In this document: positions 6,558 through 14,399 of the stretch, piece after piece
How the letters are laid out: every line of letters starts with the position of its first letter
Numbering within the stretch: the stretch's first letter is position 1
DNA from: an uncultured Oscillospiraceae bacterium
GTDB lineage: Bacteria; Bacillota; Clostridia; Oscillospirales; Oscillospiraceae
DNA length: 20,749 bases
Reading direction: 5' to 3'
Assembly (NCBI GenBank): GCA_934589155.1
Contig: CAKTNP010000029.1
Span: 1-20,749, forward strand
Translations under genes and position numbers: made by a program
Notes under the pieces: model-generated
Databases searched by the model: none
What the model was told of the DNA's origin: nothing
What the model saw: the letters and a program-made list of their open reading frames with translations, nothing else

Positions 6558-8207
6558 ATGGATACCCATATGCTTGCAAATCTGCTGTTTCCCCAGGTAA
6601 CGGACACCCCGGAGGATCTGGAGGCCCGCTATCCTGTCCGAGATCTCCCCGAAGGGGCCGTGGTCACCCGCATGGCCCCCAGCCCCACGGGCTTTGTCCA
6701 CCTGGGCAACCTGGTCCAGGGTCTGGTGTCCGAGCGCATGGCCCACCAGTCCGGCGGCGTGCTGTTTCTCCGGGTGGAGGACACCGACGCCAAGCGGGAG
6801 GTCCCCGGGGCTGTGGAGGTGCTGATCGAGACTCTGAAGCACTACGGCATCCATTTTGACGAGGGCGCCACCATGGACGGAGATTCCGGCAATTACGGTC
6901 CCTACCGCCAGCGTCAGCGGGCGGCCATTTACCACGTCTACGCCAAGAAGCTGGTGGAGGAGGGCCTGGCCTATCCCTGCTTCTGCACCGAGGAGGAGCT
7001 GACGAAGATGCGGGAGGCCCAGGAGGCCCGGAAGGAGAACTTCGGCTACTACGGCAGCTACGCCGTCTGGCGGGACCGGCCCCTGGAGGACGTTCAGGCC
7101 GCCCTGGACGCTGGCAAGCCCTGGGTCCTGCGGTTCCGCTCCACCGGCTCCATCGCCAACAAATTCAAGTACAACGACCTGGTGAAGGGCGAGCTCACCG
7201 TAACGGAAAACGACATTGACCAGGTCCTTCTGAAATCCGACGGCATCCCCACCTATCACTTCGCCCACGCCGTAGACGATCACCTGATGCGGACCACCCA
7301 CGTGGTCCGGGGCGACGAGTGGCTGCCCAGCCTGCCCTTCCACATCCAGCTGTTCAAGGCCCTGGGCTTCAAGCTGCCCAAGTATGTGCACATCGGGCCT
7401 CTGATGAAAATGGACGGAGCCTCCAAGCGGAAGCTGTCCAAGCGGAAGGATCCGGAGCTGGCCCTGACCTACTACAAGGCCGAGGGCTTCCCCGTCTCCG
7501 CCGTGTATGAGTACGTCATGACCCTCCTGAACTCCAACTATGAGGACTGGCGCCGGGCCAACCCCTCCGCCCCCGCCACGGACTTCAAATTCTCCCCCAA
7601 GAAGCTGAATCCCGCCGGGGCTCTCTTCGACTATGCCAAACTTCTGGACGTATCCAAGAACGAGATCGCCCGGATGAGCGCCCGGCAGGTCTACGACGGA
7701 GCCCTGGAGTACGCCCGGGAGTTTGACCCGGAGTTTGCCGCCCTTCTGGCCCGGGACGAGGGCTACGCCGAAACCATCCTGGCCATCGGTCGGGGCGGGA
7801 AAAAGCCCCGGAAGGACATCGCCACCTGGAAGGAAGTCCGGCACTACATGAGCTTCTTCTATGACGAACTCTTCACCCGGGAGGACACCTACCCCGAGAA
7901 GTTCGCCCCCGGCCTGATCCGCACGGCTCTGGAGCGGTTCGCCGAGGGCTACGACCCCCAGGACGACTCCGCTGCCTGGTTCGATAAAGTCAAAGCCATT
8001 ACGGAGGGCCTTGGCTTTACCACGGACATGAAGGCCTACAAGCAGGACCCCACAGCCTTCCCCGGCACCGTGGCCGATGTCAGCGGCTTTCTGCGGATCG
8101 CCGTCACCGGCAGAATCAATTCCCCGGACCTGTACACGGTCATGGGGATCTTGGGTAAGGACCGGACCCTTGCCCGGATCCGCAGCGCCATGGAAGCATT
8201 GCAGTAA
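6558..8207 (+). CDS. gltX: Glutamyl-tRNA synthetase
   Basis: This class I synthetase charges tRNA-Glu. It may be discriminating or non-discriminating; the sequence read here does not decide. The 549-residue product is longer than the common bacterial GltX of about 470-490 residues and fits the long clostridial type. Motifs: APSPTGFVHLGN (40-51) is the HIGH region, RVEDTD (72-77) follows, PCFCTEEE is at 140-147, and KLSKR (292-296) is the KMSKS loop. The ATG at 6558 has AGAGGT 8 nt upstream and a strong promoter before it. A GC-rich hairpin starts 8 nt after the stop, followed at once by a pseudouridine synthase gene. Confidence 0.96.
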   Translation: MDTHMLANLLFPQVTDTPEDLEARYPVRDLPEGAVVTRMAPSPTGFVHLGNLVQGLVSERMAHQSGGVLFLRVEDTDAKREVPGAVEVLIETLKHYGIHFDEGATMDGDSGNYGPYRQRQRAAIYHVYAKKLVEEGLAYPCFCTEEELTKMREAQEARKENFGYYGSYAVWRDRPLEDVQAALDAGKPWVLRFRSTGSIANKFKYNDLVKGELTVTENDIDQVLLKSDGIPTYHFAHAVDDHLMRTTHVVRGDEWLPSLPFHIQLFKALGFKLPKYVHIGPLMKMDGASKRKLSKRKDPELALTYYKAEGFPVSAVYEYVMTLLNSNYEDWRRANPSAPATDFKFSPKKLNPAGALFDYAKLLDVSKNEIARMSARQVYDGALEYAREFDPEFAALLARDEGYAETILAIGRGGKKPRKDIATWKEVRHYMSFFYDELFTREDTYPEKFAPGLIRTALERFAEGYDPQDDSAAWFDKVKAITEGLGFTTDMKAYKQDPTAFPGTVADVSGFLRIAVTGRINSPDLYTVMGILGKDRTLARIRSAMEALQ

Positions 8208-8214
8208 AGAAATC

Positions 8215-8243
8215 GGGCCTGGCGCTCTGCGCCAGGCCCTTTG
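8215..8243 (+). terminator. Weak terminator between gltX and the RluA-type gene
   Basis: GGGCCTGGCGC (8215-8225) pairs perfectly with GCGCCAGGCCC (8229-8239) around a TCT loop. It is followed only by TTTG, and the next gene's GAGGA ribosome binding site begins at 8245. Read-through seems necessary for expression of the downstream gene unless an internal promoter exists. Confidence 0.6.
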
Positions 8244-8254
8244 TGAGGAAATGT

Positions 8255-8914
8255 ATGGAGCAGCCTGAGATCATCTACCAAGACGAGGCCATTTTAGTGT
8301 GCCTGAAGCCCCAGGGGACCCTGTCCACCGACGAGCCCGGCGGGCTCCCCTCCCTGCTGCGGGGTATTCTGGGGAACGAGGCCGCCTGCGTCCGCACAGT
8401 CCACCGTCTGGACCGGGTGGTGGGGGGCCTTATGGTCCTGGCCCGGACCCCGGCGGCGGCCTCGGAACTGTCCCGGCAGATCCGGGACCGGGAATTTGAC
8501 AAGGAATACCTGGCCGTGGTCCACGGCCGCCCGGAGCCCCGCCGGGGGCTCTATCGGGACCTGCTGGCCCGAAGCCGGGAGGAGCGCAAGACCTATGTGG
8601 CGGACTCCCCGGCCAAGGGGGTCCAGGAGGCGGTCCTCACCTATCGAACCCTGGACGTTCGGCTGGGGCTGAGCCTGGTGCGGATCCACCTGGAAACCGG
8701 CCGGACCCACCAGATCCGGGCCCAGTTCTCCAGCCGGGGCCTTCCCCTGGTAGGGGACCGGAAATACAGCACCCTGGACGACGGCTGCCCCATTGCCCTT
8801 TGGTCCTGCCGTCTGGCCTTCCGCCACCCGGAGACCGGGGCCCCCTGCGAATTTTTCCATCGTCCCCCGGAGATCTACCCCTGGGACGCCTTTACCACCC
8901 TGCCGGGGGAGTAG
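8255..8914 (+). CDS. RluA-family pseudouridine synthase, short form without S4 domain
   Basis: The product converts uridine to pseudouridine in rRNA or tRNA; the target site cannot be predicted from sequence alone. The 219-residue protein starts at the ATG at 8255 (GAGGA upstream) rather than the GTG four codons earlier. The catalytic motif HRLDR is at 50-54 (Asp53), and the conserved LETGRTHQIRAQF and LPLVGDRKY segments lie in the C-terminal half. There is no N-terminal S4 RNA-binding domain, as in short RluA/TruC/YqcB-like proteins. It is similar in plan to the gene at 11038-11667, so the window holds two paralogues. It lies 47 nt behind gltX and its 3' end overlaps the antisense small gene at 8875-9057. 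Confidence 0.9.
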   Translation: MEQPEIIYQDEAILVCLKPQGTLSTDEPGGLPSLLRGILGNEAACVRTVHRLDRVVGGLMVLARTPAAASELSRQIRDREFDKEYLAVVHGRPEPRRGLYRDLLARSREERKTYVADSPAKGVQEAVLTYRTLDVRLGLSLVRIHLETGRTHQIRAQFSSRGLPLVGDRKYSTLDDGCPIALWSCRLAFRHPETGAPCEFFHRPPEIYPWDAFTTLPGE

Positions 8915-9057
8915 AGCCGAAAGCCCTCCGCCAGCAGGATCCCCAGATTGGCCCGGCGGCTGGTCTCGGAGCCGAAGGGCAGCCCCTCAAACCCCGGCAG
9001 GCGCCCGTCAGACACCAGCCGCTTTCCCCAATGGACCCAGATCACAAAGCCTTCCAA
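8875..9057 (-). CDS. Possible small protein gene with TTG start
   Basis: This 60-codon frame starts with TTG at 9057, with a strong AGGGAGGG 7 nt upstream, and ends in TAG at 8875. Its codons use G/C at the third position like the neighbours, also over 8915-9057 where the plus strand has no gene. The peptide contains IWVHWGKRLVSDG, then PFGSETSRRANLGILLAEGF. No signal, membrane segment or named domain is seen. Its last 40 nt lie antisense to the end of the RluA-type gene. A -10-like TATACT is at 9094-9089, but no good -35 was found. It could be real or chance; I favour real because of the ribosome binding site and codon bias. Confidence 0.45.
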   Translation of the reverse strand: MEGFVIWVHWGKRLVSDGRLPGFEGLPFGSETSRRANLGILLAEGFRLYSPGRVVKASQG

Positions 9058-9119
9058 AGTTGGTCCCTCCCTCGTTTGCCTTTACCACAGTATAGGAAGG
9101 ACATGCCCCAAATATGCCG

Positions 9120-9157
9120 GCACCCCGACAGACTAGTGTCTGCCGGGGTGCTTTTTT
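9120..9157 (+). terminator. Rho-independent terminator
   Basis: GCACCCCG (9120-9127) pairs with CGGGGTGC (9144-9151), and CAGAC pairs with GTCTG inside around a TAGT loop, with six T at 9152-9157. It is oriented for plus-strand transcripts of the gltX/RluA unit. On the minus strand, after the ABC transporter stop, it has no T-tract. Confidence 0.8.
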
Positions 9158-10913
9158 ATAAGGTCTTTGCCAGGCTGCTCTGGGTCCGGTACAGGTCGGC
9201 ATACATACCGCCCTGCTTTAGAAGCTCCTCATGAGTGCCCATTTCCGTGATCCTCCCGTCGGAGATCACCAGGATCCTTCCCGCATTGCGGATGGTGCTG
9301 AGCCGGTGGGCGATGATGAGGGTGGTCCGGCCCTTGGCCAGCTGGTCAAAGGCCCGCTGGATTTTGGCCTCCGTCACGCTGTCGAGAGCGGAGGTGGCCT
9401 CATCCAAGATCAGCAGCGGCGGGTTCTTCAGGAAGATCCGGGCAATGGAGATCCGCTGCTTCTGGCCGCCGGAGAGCAGGGTCCCCCGCTCCCCTACGTA
9501 GGTGTCGAAGCCCTCGGGCATTTCCATAATGTCGTCATAGATCTCCGCCTTTTTTGCGGCCTCCTCCACCTCTTCCCGGGTGGCGCCGGGCCTGCCGTAG
9601 CGAATGTTCTCAAAAATGGTATCGGCAAAGAGGAACACGTCCTGCTGGACGATACCGATGTTCTGGTGCAGGGACTTCTGAGTCACGGAGCGGACATCCT
9701 GGCCGTCGATGGAAATGGAGCCGGAGGTCACGTCATAAAACCGGGGGATCAGCTGGCACAGGGTGCTCTTGCCGCCGCCGGAGGGTCCCACGATGGCTAC
9801 GGTCTCCCCGGGGGCCACCTCCAGGCTCACGTCGTGGAGCACCGCCAGATCCCCGTCATAGGCAAAGGACACGTCCTTCACGGAAATGGCACCCTTCACC
9901 TGCTCCAGGGGCTTGGCGTCGGGGGCGTCCTGCTGGGAAGGCTCCGTCCGCATCAGCTCCACGAAGCGCTTGAGCCCGGCGAAGCCGCTGGCAAAGATCT
10001 CGGAAAAGTTGGCCAGCTTCCGGATGGGATTGATGAATGACCCTGTGTACAGGGTGAAGGTCAGAAGATCCACAGCCTTCATCTGGCCCTTCATAATAAG
10101 GTATCCGCCGACGGCGATGACCACCACATTCATGCTGCATAGGAAGAACTCCAGCCAGGAGCTGAACCGGCCCATGGCCTTCTGGAACTCCCGCTTGGAG
10201 CCCTTATACTGGTCGTTGGCCCGGGAAAACCGCTGGTTCTCCACCTGTTCGTTGGCAAAGGCTTTGGCGGTGCGGATGCCCGTCAGAGAGGACTCGATCT
10301 CCGTGTTGATGTGGCCGATCTTCTGCTTCACCTCCCGGGAGGTGTTCATCATGCTCTTCCGCTGGGTGGCCACGATCACCAGGAAGATGGGGATCATAAT
10401 GGCCATGACCAGAGCCAGCCGCCACTGGATGGTGAACATGACAACCAGGGCGCCGCAGATGGTGAAAAGGGAGATCAAAAGATCCTCCGGGCCGTGATGG
10501 GCCAGCTCCGTCAGGTCGAACAGGTCCGAGGTCAGACGGCTCATCATCTGGCCCGTCCGGTTCTGATCGTAAAAGTCAAAGCCCAGCTCCTGCATGTGGG
10601 CGAAGAGATCCCTGCGGATGTCCGCTTCCACCCGGATGCCGAAGGTATGGCCCCAGTAGCAGACGATGTAGTTCAGTAGGGACCGTACCACATAAGCCAG
10701 GATCACCCCGGCCATGAGGATGAAAAAAGTCCTAAACTGTTGGTTGGGGATCAGGTCATACAGGGCCCATCGGGACAGCAGCGGAAAGGCCAGGTCCACC
10801 AGGGACATGAGGACGGCGCAGCTCAGGTCCGTCAGGAACAGGCGTCTGTGGGGCTTGAAGTAGGAGAAAAAAATCCGCAGTTCACTCCTGCTTTGATAAT
10901 CTTTGGTTGTCAT
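9156..10913 (-). CDS. ABC exporter half-transporter (MsbA/multidrug type)
   Basis: This is a 585-residue fused membrane-plus-ATPase half-transporter that would act as a homodimer in the cytoplasmic membrane and export lipids, drugs or peptides; the substrate is unknown. The N-terminal part (about 10-315) has six hydrophobic segments with an ABC_membrane core. The ATPase part shows Walker A GPSGGGKST (376-384), Q-loop Q423, signature LSGGQ (480-484), Walker B LLILDE (500-505) and H-loop H536. All ATPase motifs are intact. The ATG at 10913 starts MTTKDYQ and has AAGGA upstream; the longer open frame runs over the promoter and is not used. It has no partner half-transporter beside it and is transcribed from its own promoter. 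Confidence 0.93.
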   Translation of the reverse strand: MTTKDYQSRSELRIFFSYFKPHRRLFLTDLSCAVLMSLVDLAFPLLSRWALYDLIPNQQFRTFFILMAGVILAYVVRSLLNYIVCYWGHTFGIRVEADIRRDLFAHMQELGFDFYDQNRTGQMMSRLTSDLFDLTELAHHGPEDLLISLFTICGALVVMFTIQWRLALVMAIMIPIFLVIVATQRKSMMNTSREVKQKIGHINTEIESSLTGIRTAKAFANEQVENQRFSRANDQYKGSKREFQKAMGRFSSWLEFFLCSMNVVVIAVGGYLIMKGQMKAVDLLTFTLYTGSFINPIRKLANFSEIFASGFAGLKRFVELMRTEPSQQDAPDAKPLEQVKGAISVKDVSFAYDGDLAVLHDVSLEVAPGETVAIVGPSGGGKSTLCQLIPRFYDVTSGSISIDGQDVRSVTQKSLHQNIGIVQQDVFLFADTIFENIRYGRPGATREEVEEAAKKAEIYDDIMEMPEGFDTYVGERGTLLSGGQKQRISIARIFLKNPPLLILDEATSALDSVTEAKIQRAFDQLAKGRTTLIIAHRLSTIRNAGRILVISDGRITEMGTHEELLKQGGMYADLYRTQSSLAKTL

Positions 10914-10944
10914 TTCAAACGTTCCTTCTTTTTTGTTTGGTCTT

Positions 10945-10973
10945 ATTATACCTTTTTCCCCCGAAAATCGCAA
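10945..10973 (-). promoter_or_regulatory. Promoter of the ABC exporter
   Basis: On the minus strand TTGCGA (10973-10968) and a perfect TATAAT (10950-10945) are separated by 17 bp, giving a start near 10938. It lies back to back with the promoter at 10986-11014. Confidence 0.8.
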
Positions 10974-10985
10974 GCCCCCTCCCCC

Positions 10986-11014
10986 TTGCAATTTCCTCCG
11001 GGACCCGATATACT
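10986..11014 (+). promoter_or_regulatory. Promoter of the second RluA-type gene
   Basis: TTGCAA (10986-10991) and TATACT (11009-11014) are separated by 17 bp. The -35 boxes of the two divergent promoters are only 12 bp apart, so one bound regulator could affect both. Confidence 0.75.
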
Positions 11015-11037
11015 CATAGGGAAAAGGAGGAAATGCC

Positions 11038-11667
11038 ATGGAAATTCTGTATTCGGACCGGGACATGGCAGTCTGCGTCAAGCCCCTGGGGACCAGCTCC
11101 GAGGATGGGCCCGGGTCCATGCCCTCTCTTCTGCGGGAGGCTCTGGGCGGAGAAATTTTCCCGGTCCACCGGCTGGACCTGAATGTGGGCGGCGTCATGG
11201 TCTACGCCAGAAACCGGACGGCCGCCGCCTTTCTGTCCCAGGCCGTTGCTCAGCGGCAGCTGCAAAAGGAATACCTGGCCCTGTGCCATGGATCCCCGGA
11301 GGAGAAAGGCGTCTGGGAGGACCTATTGTGGAAGGATTCCCGGAAAAACAAGGTCTACGTGGTGACCCGCCAGCGCCAGGGGGTCAAAAAGGCCAGCCTG
11401 GAATATGAGATCCTGGGCCGGGACCGGGACTGCTCCCTGGTCCGGATCCTGCTCCACACCGGAAGGTCCCACCAGATCCGGGTTCAGTTCGCCAGCCGGG
11501 GCTTTCCCCTTCTGGGGGACGGGAAATACGGCGCCCGGGACAAGGTCCCCGCCCCGGCCCTCTGGTCTTACCGGCTCACCATTCCCCGGAAAACCGGCCC
11601 GGCCCTGACCCTATCCGCCCTGCCTCAGGGCGGCGTGTGGGATCGGATTCCCCTGCCGGAGGCATAA
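11038..11667 (+). CDS. RluA-family pseudouridine synthase, short form (second paralogue)
   Basis: The product is 209 residues. HRLDL at 44-48 holds the catalytic Asp47, followed by VGGVMVYARNRTAA, and the conserved LHTGRSHQIRVQF and FPLLGDGKYG segments lie in the C-terminal half. It has no S4 domain. The start ATG at 11038 has a perfect AGGAGG 7 nt upstream. The overall order of motifs is the same as in the gene at 8255-8914, including the opening '(E)I(I/L)Y.D....VC.KP.GT' and 'SLLR' segments. The modified RNA position is unknown. It has its own promoter and ends in a strong hairpin shared with the MATE gene. The two paralogues flank the ABC exporter. Confidence 0.9.
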   Translation: MEILYSDRDMAVCVKPLGTSSEDGPGSMPSLLREALGGEIFPVHRLDLNVGGVMVYARNRTAAAFLSQAVAQRQLQKEYLALCHGSPEEKGVWEDLLWKDSRKNKVYVVTRQRQGVKKASLEYEILGRDRDCSLVRILLHTGRSHQIRVQFASRGFPLLGDGKYGARDKVPAPALWSYRLTIPRKTGPALTLSALPQGGVWDRIPLPEA

Positions 11668-11702
11668 AAAGCTCCCGCCGAACAAAGTTCGGCGGGAGCT
11701 TT
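11668..11702. terminator. Bidirectional terminator between RluA-type and MATE genes
   Basis: AAAGCTCCCGCCGAAC (11668-11683) pairs perfectly over 16 bp with GTTCGGCGGGAGCTTT (11687-11702) around an AAA loop. It lies directly between two convergent stops, so it serves both strands. Confidence 0.9.
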
Positions 11703-11704
11703 GT

Positions 11705-13105
11705 TTACGCTTTCTCCTGGACCACGATGTTCCGGATCCAGGTGCCCCGCTTGATCATCCATGCGCCCAGAACGCATTTCACAGCCTCGGTGGCCTGGCA
11801 GCAGAAATAGACCGCCACAATGTCCATATTCGTGAAGTGGGTCAGGCAGAAGGCCAGAGGCACATTCACGAGCCACACGAAGCAGCTGTCGAAGAGCAGG
11901 GTGACCAGCACCTGGCCGCCGGACCGCAGGGTGAAATAGGTGGCGTTGGTATAGGCGGAAAGGGGCTGAATCATAACGCCCACGGTGATGAGCAGCCGGG
12001 CCAGGCTCCGGACCTGGTCCGTGGTGTTGTAGATGTTGGGGAACACCTGTCCCGTCAGACCGTAGAGCACCGCGAACACCACGCTGACCGCCACGGAGAA
12101 GGCGGACAGCTTCCGATTGGCGTCCCGAGCCTCTTCCTCCGTACCCCCGGCGCCCAGCATCCGACCCATAATAATGCCTACGGCATTGCCCATGGCCAGG
12201 AAGGACACGCTGAACACGTTCCACAGAGTATTTGTGATATTCATGGCGCCGATGACGTGCAGCCCCCGGGTGGAATAGCATTGGGACAGCACCGTCATGC
12301 CCAGGGACCACAGAAACTCGTTGATCATAAGGGGCAGGCCCTTGCGGACAATGGCCCCTGTCAGGTGGCCGGGAATCCGCATGGACCGGTAGACCCCCAC
12401 AATGAAGGGATTCTTCTCGGGATTGCCGTGGGTCCAGGCCGCCAGGATCCCAAGCTCCACGAACCGGGAGATCACCGTAGCGATAGCCGCGCCGCGGACG
12501 CCCATGGCGGGGGCGCCGAAGTGGCCGAAGATCAGCACATAGTTAAAGAACAGATTCACCAGTACGGCGCCCACGCCAGCCACCATGGGCACCACGGTCT
12601 CACCCGTTTCCCGGAGGGTAGAGGCATAGACGTTGGCCAGGGCGAAGGGCACCAGGCCCCAGAGCATGACAAGAAGATACTCCCGGCCGAAGCGCAGGCT
12701 GTCGGCGGCGTCTACGGCGCTGCCCTCGCCCTTCAGATACAGACCGATGAGCTGGGGACCCTGGACCAGAAGCAGGCCGATACCCACCGCCGAAAGGAGC
12801 AGACACACCAGAATTTTGAACCGGAAGGTGTGACGGACGCCCTCCTGGTCCCCGCTGCCGCTGAACTGGGCCGTAAAAATTCCGGCTCCGGAGGCGGCGC
12901 CGAAAATGCACAGGTTGAACACGAACAAGAGCTGGTTCACAATGGCCACGCCATTCATCTGGACCGTGCCTACCTGGCCCACCATGATATTGTCCAGCAT
13001 GCCCACCAGATTCGTAATGCCATTCTGGATCATAATGGGCATGGCCACCGCCAACACCATTTTATAAAACTTCTTATTCCCGATATACCGCTGTAATTTT
13101 CCCAT
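11705..13105 (-). CDS. MATE family efflux transporter
   Basis: This is a multidrug and toxic compound extrusion antiporter with about twelve membrane segments, driven by Na+ or H+; the substrate is unknown. The start at 13105 (MGKLQRYIG) gives 466 residues. An in-frame ATG at 13123 would add six residues but has no ribosome binding site and would leave a leader of only about a dozen nt, whereas GAGGG lies upstream of 13105. The N-terminal half shows AMPIMIQNGITNLVGMLDNI and VGTVQMNGVAIVNQL, typical of the first MATE bundle, and the C-terminal half repeats the pattern (INEFLWSLGMTVLSQ). It is transcribed alone from a strong promoter at 13141-13169. Confidence 0.9.
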   Translation of the reverse strand: MGKLQRYIGNKKFYKMVLAVAMPIMIQNGITNLVGMLDNIMVGQVGTVQMNGVAIVNQLLFVFNLCIFGAASGAGIFTAQFSGSGDQEGVRHTFRFKILVCLLLSAVGIGLLLVQGPQLIGLYLKGEGSAVDAADSLRFGREYLLVMLWGLVPFALANVYASTLRETGETVVPMVAGVGAVLVNLFFNYVLIFGHFGAPAMGVRGAAIATVISRFVELGILAAWTHGNPEKNPFIVGVYRSMRIPGHLTGAIVRKGLPLMINEFLWSLGMTVLSQCYSTRGLHVIGAMNITNTLWNVFSVSFLAMGNAVGIIMGRMLGAGGTEEEARDANRKLSAFSVAVSVVFAVLYGLTGQVFPNIYNTTDQVRSLARLLITVGVMIQPLSAYTNATYFTLRSGGQVLVTLLFDSCFVWLVNVPLAFCLTHFTNMDIVAVYFCCQATEAVKCVLGAWMIKRGTWIRNIVVQEKA

Positions 13106-13140
13106 TCTTCCAAAATCCCTCATCTTTCGCAGTTCGTTCT

Positions 13141-13169
13141 ATTCTAGGCCATAGGCTCCCTTCTGTCAA
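13141..13169 (-). promoter_or_regulatory. Promoter of the MATE gene
   Basis: On the minus strand a perfect TTGACA (13169-13164) and TAGAAT (13146-13141) are separated by 17 bp. The predicted transcription start near 13134 leaves about 28 nt before the start at 13105. Confidence 0.85.
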
Positions 13170-13180
13170 CCGATTTTTGC

Positions 13181-13217
13181 AAAAAATGCCGCCGGGCTAG
13201 GCCCGGCGGCATTTTTT
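13181..13217 (-). terminator. Terminator of the nagA operon
   Basis: GCCGCCGGGC-type arms (13181-13197 and 13201-13217) form a 17-bp perfect inverted repeat around a TAG loop, ending in six T on the minus strand. It lies 10 nt after the nagA stop. The A/T flanks make it bidirectional. Confidence 0.92.
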
Positions 13218-13227
13218 GTTCAGGAAA

Positions 13228-14352
13228 TCAGATCTTCTCGCCGCCGATGTACACGGCCTTCCGGCTGAAGTCGGGCCCGCAGACCACGAAATCCGCCAGC
13301 TTGCCCGGGGCGATGGAGCCGATCTCGTTCTCCATCCGCAGAGCCTTGGCCGGGTTCCAGGTGGCTGCACGGACGGCGGTCTCCGGAGCAATGCCAAAGG
13401 AGATCACGTTCTGCAGGCACCGGAACAGGTTGGTGGCAGAACCGGCGATGGTGCCGTCGTGAAGCCGGGCCACACCGCCGGACAGGGTGATCTCCTGGCC
13501 GCCCAGGGTGTACTCGCCGTCGGGCATGCCGCAGCACCGCAGGGAATCGGAGATCATGACGATCCGGTCGGGATACATCTTAAAGGCCAGCCGCACGGAG
13601 GCGGGATGGACATGGAGGCCGTCGCAGATGAGTTCGCCCTGGACATTCTCGTTCTCGGAACCGGCGGGGATCACGCCGGGCTTCCGGTGGTGGATGCTGG
13701 GCATGGCGTTGTACAGGTGGGTGATGTGAGTGGCACCGGCGTCGATGACGGCCTTGGCCTCCTCATAGGTGGCGTCGGTATGGGCAATGGACACCCGGGC
13801 CAGCTCCTTGGCTTTCTCCGTGAACTCCACGGCGCCGGGCAGCTCCGCCGCCACGTCCACGATCTTCACAAGGCCGCCGCAGTGCTCCTGAAGCTTCTTA
13901 AACGCCTCAAAGTCCGGCAGCCGCAGGTAGTCGGCGTTCTGGGCGCCTTTCTTCTTTTCGGAGAAGAAGGGGCCCTCCATCTGGATACCCGCCAGCCGGG
14001 CATGGCCGGGATGCTCGGTCTTCCGGTACTCGGCGGCGGTGCAGAAGGCCTTGTCCAGCACGTCATAGGGCAGGGTCATGGAGGCGGGAGCCACGGAGGT
14101 AATGCCGTTTCTCGCATAGTAGGCCGTCATGGTCTTGAGCCCTTCCATATCGCCGTCGGAGAAGTCGGCGCCGGAGTTGCCGTGGCTATGCACGTCAATG
14201 AGGCCGGGGATCACATAATCTCCGCCCAGGTCCACGGCGTCGGCAGGCACATTCTCTGCCAGGACCTCCTGGAATCTGCCGTTCTCCACGGAGAAGGCGC
14301 CCAGGTGGAACCGAAAGTCCTCGGTATAAATTTTCGCATTCTTATAGAACAT
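13228..14352 (-). CDS. nagA: N-acetylglucosamine-6-phosphate deacetylase
   Basis: The enzyme removes acetate from GlcNAc-6-phosphate to give glucosamine-6-phosphate, the entry into glycolysis or wall precursor synthesis. The 374-residue product has the amidohydrolase-fold motifs: PGLIDVHSHGNSG (49-61, metal ligands H55/H57), QMEGPFF (124-130, Glu126), SIAH (188-191), THLYNAM (211-217), DGLHVHP (244-250) and ISDS (267-270, catalytic Asp269). The ATG at 14352 has AGAGG upstream. It is the last gene of the nahK operon, 47 nt after the ROK-like gene, and is followed by a strong terminator. No nagB is present in the window. Confidence 0.94.
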   Translation of the reverse strand: MFYKNAKIYTEDFRFHLGAFSVENGRFQEVLAENVPADAVDLGGDYVIPGLIDVHSHGNSGADFSDGDMEGLKTMTAYYARNGITSVAPASMTLPYDVLDKAFCTAAEYRKTEHPGHARLAGIQMEGPFFSEKKKGAQNADYLRLPDFEAFKKLQEHCGGLVKIVDVAAELPGAVEFTEKAKELARVSIAHTDATYEEAKAVIDAGATHITHLYNAMPSIHHRKPGVIPAGSENENVQGELICDGLHVHPASVRLAFKMYPDRIVMISDSLRCCGMPDGEYTLGGQEITLSGGVARLHDGTIAGSATNLFRCLQNVISFGIAPETAVRAATWNPAKALRMENEIGSIAPGKLADFVVCGPDFSRKAVYIGGEKI

Positions 14353-14399
14353 GATAATTGCCTCTTTTCTAAGTATAGCCGTTCTAAAAATGAATTCTT

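Noticed and set aside
6471..7844. 457-codon minus-strand frame opposite gltX
   Set aside because: It mirrors the GltX coding frame and has no start signal; it is a GC-driven shadow.
11837..13096. 419-codon plus-strand frame opposite the MATE gene
   Set aside because: The translation is His/Gln-rich without motifs, while the minus strand encodes a clear transporter.
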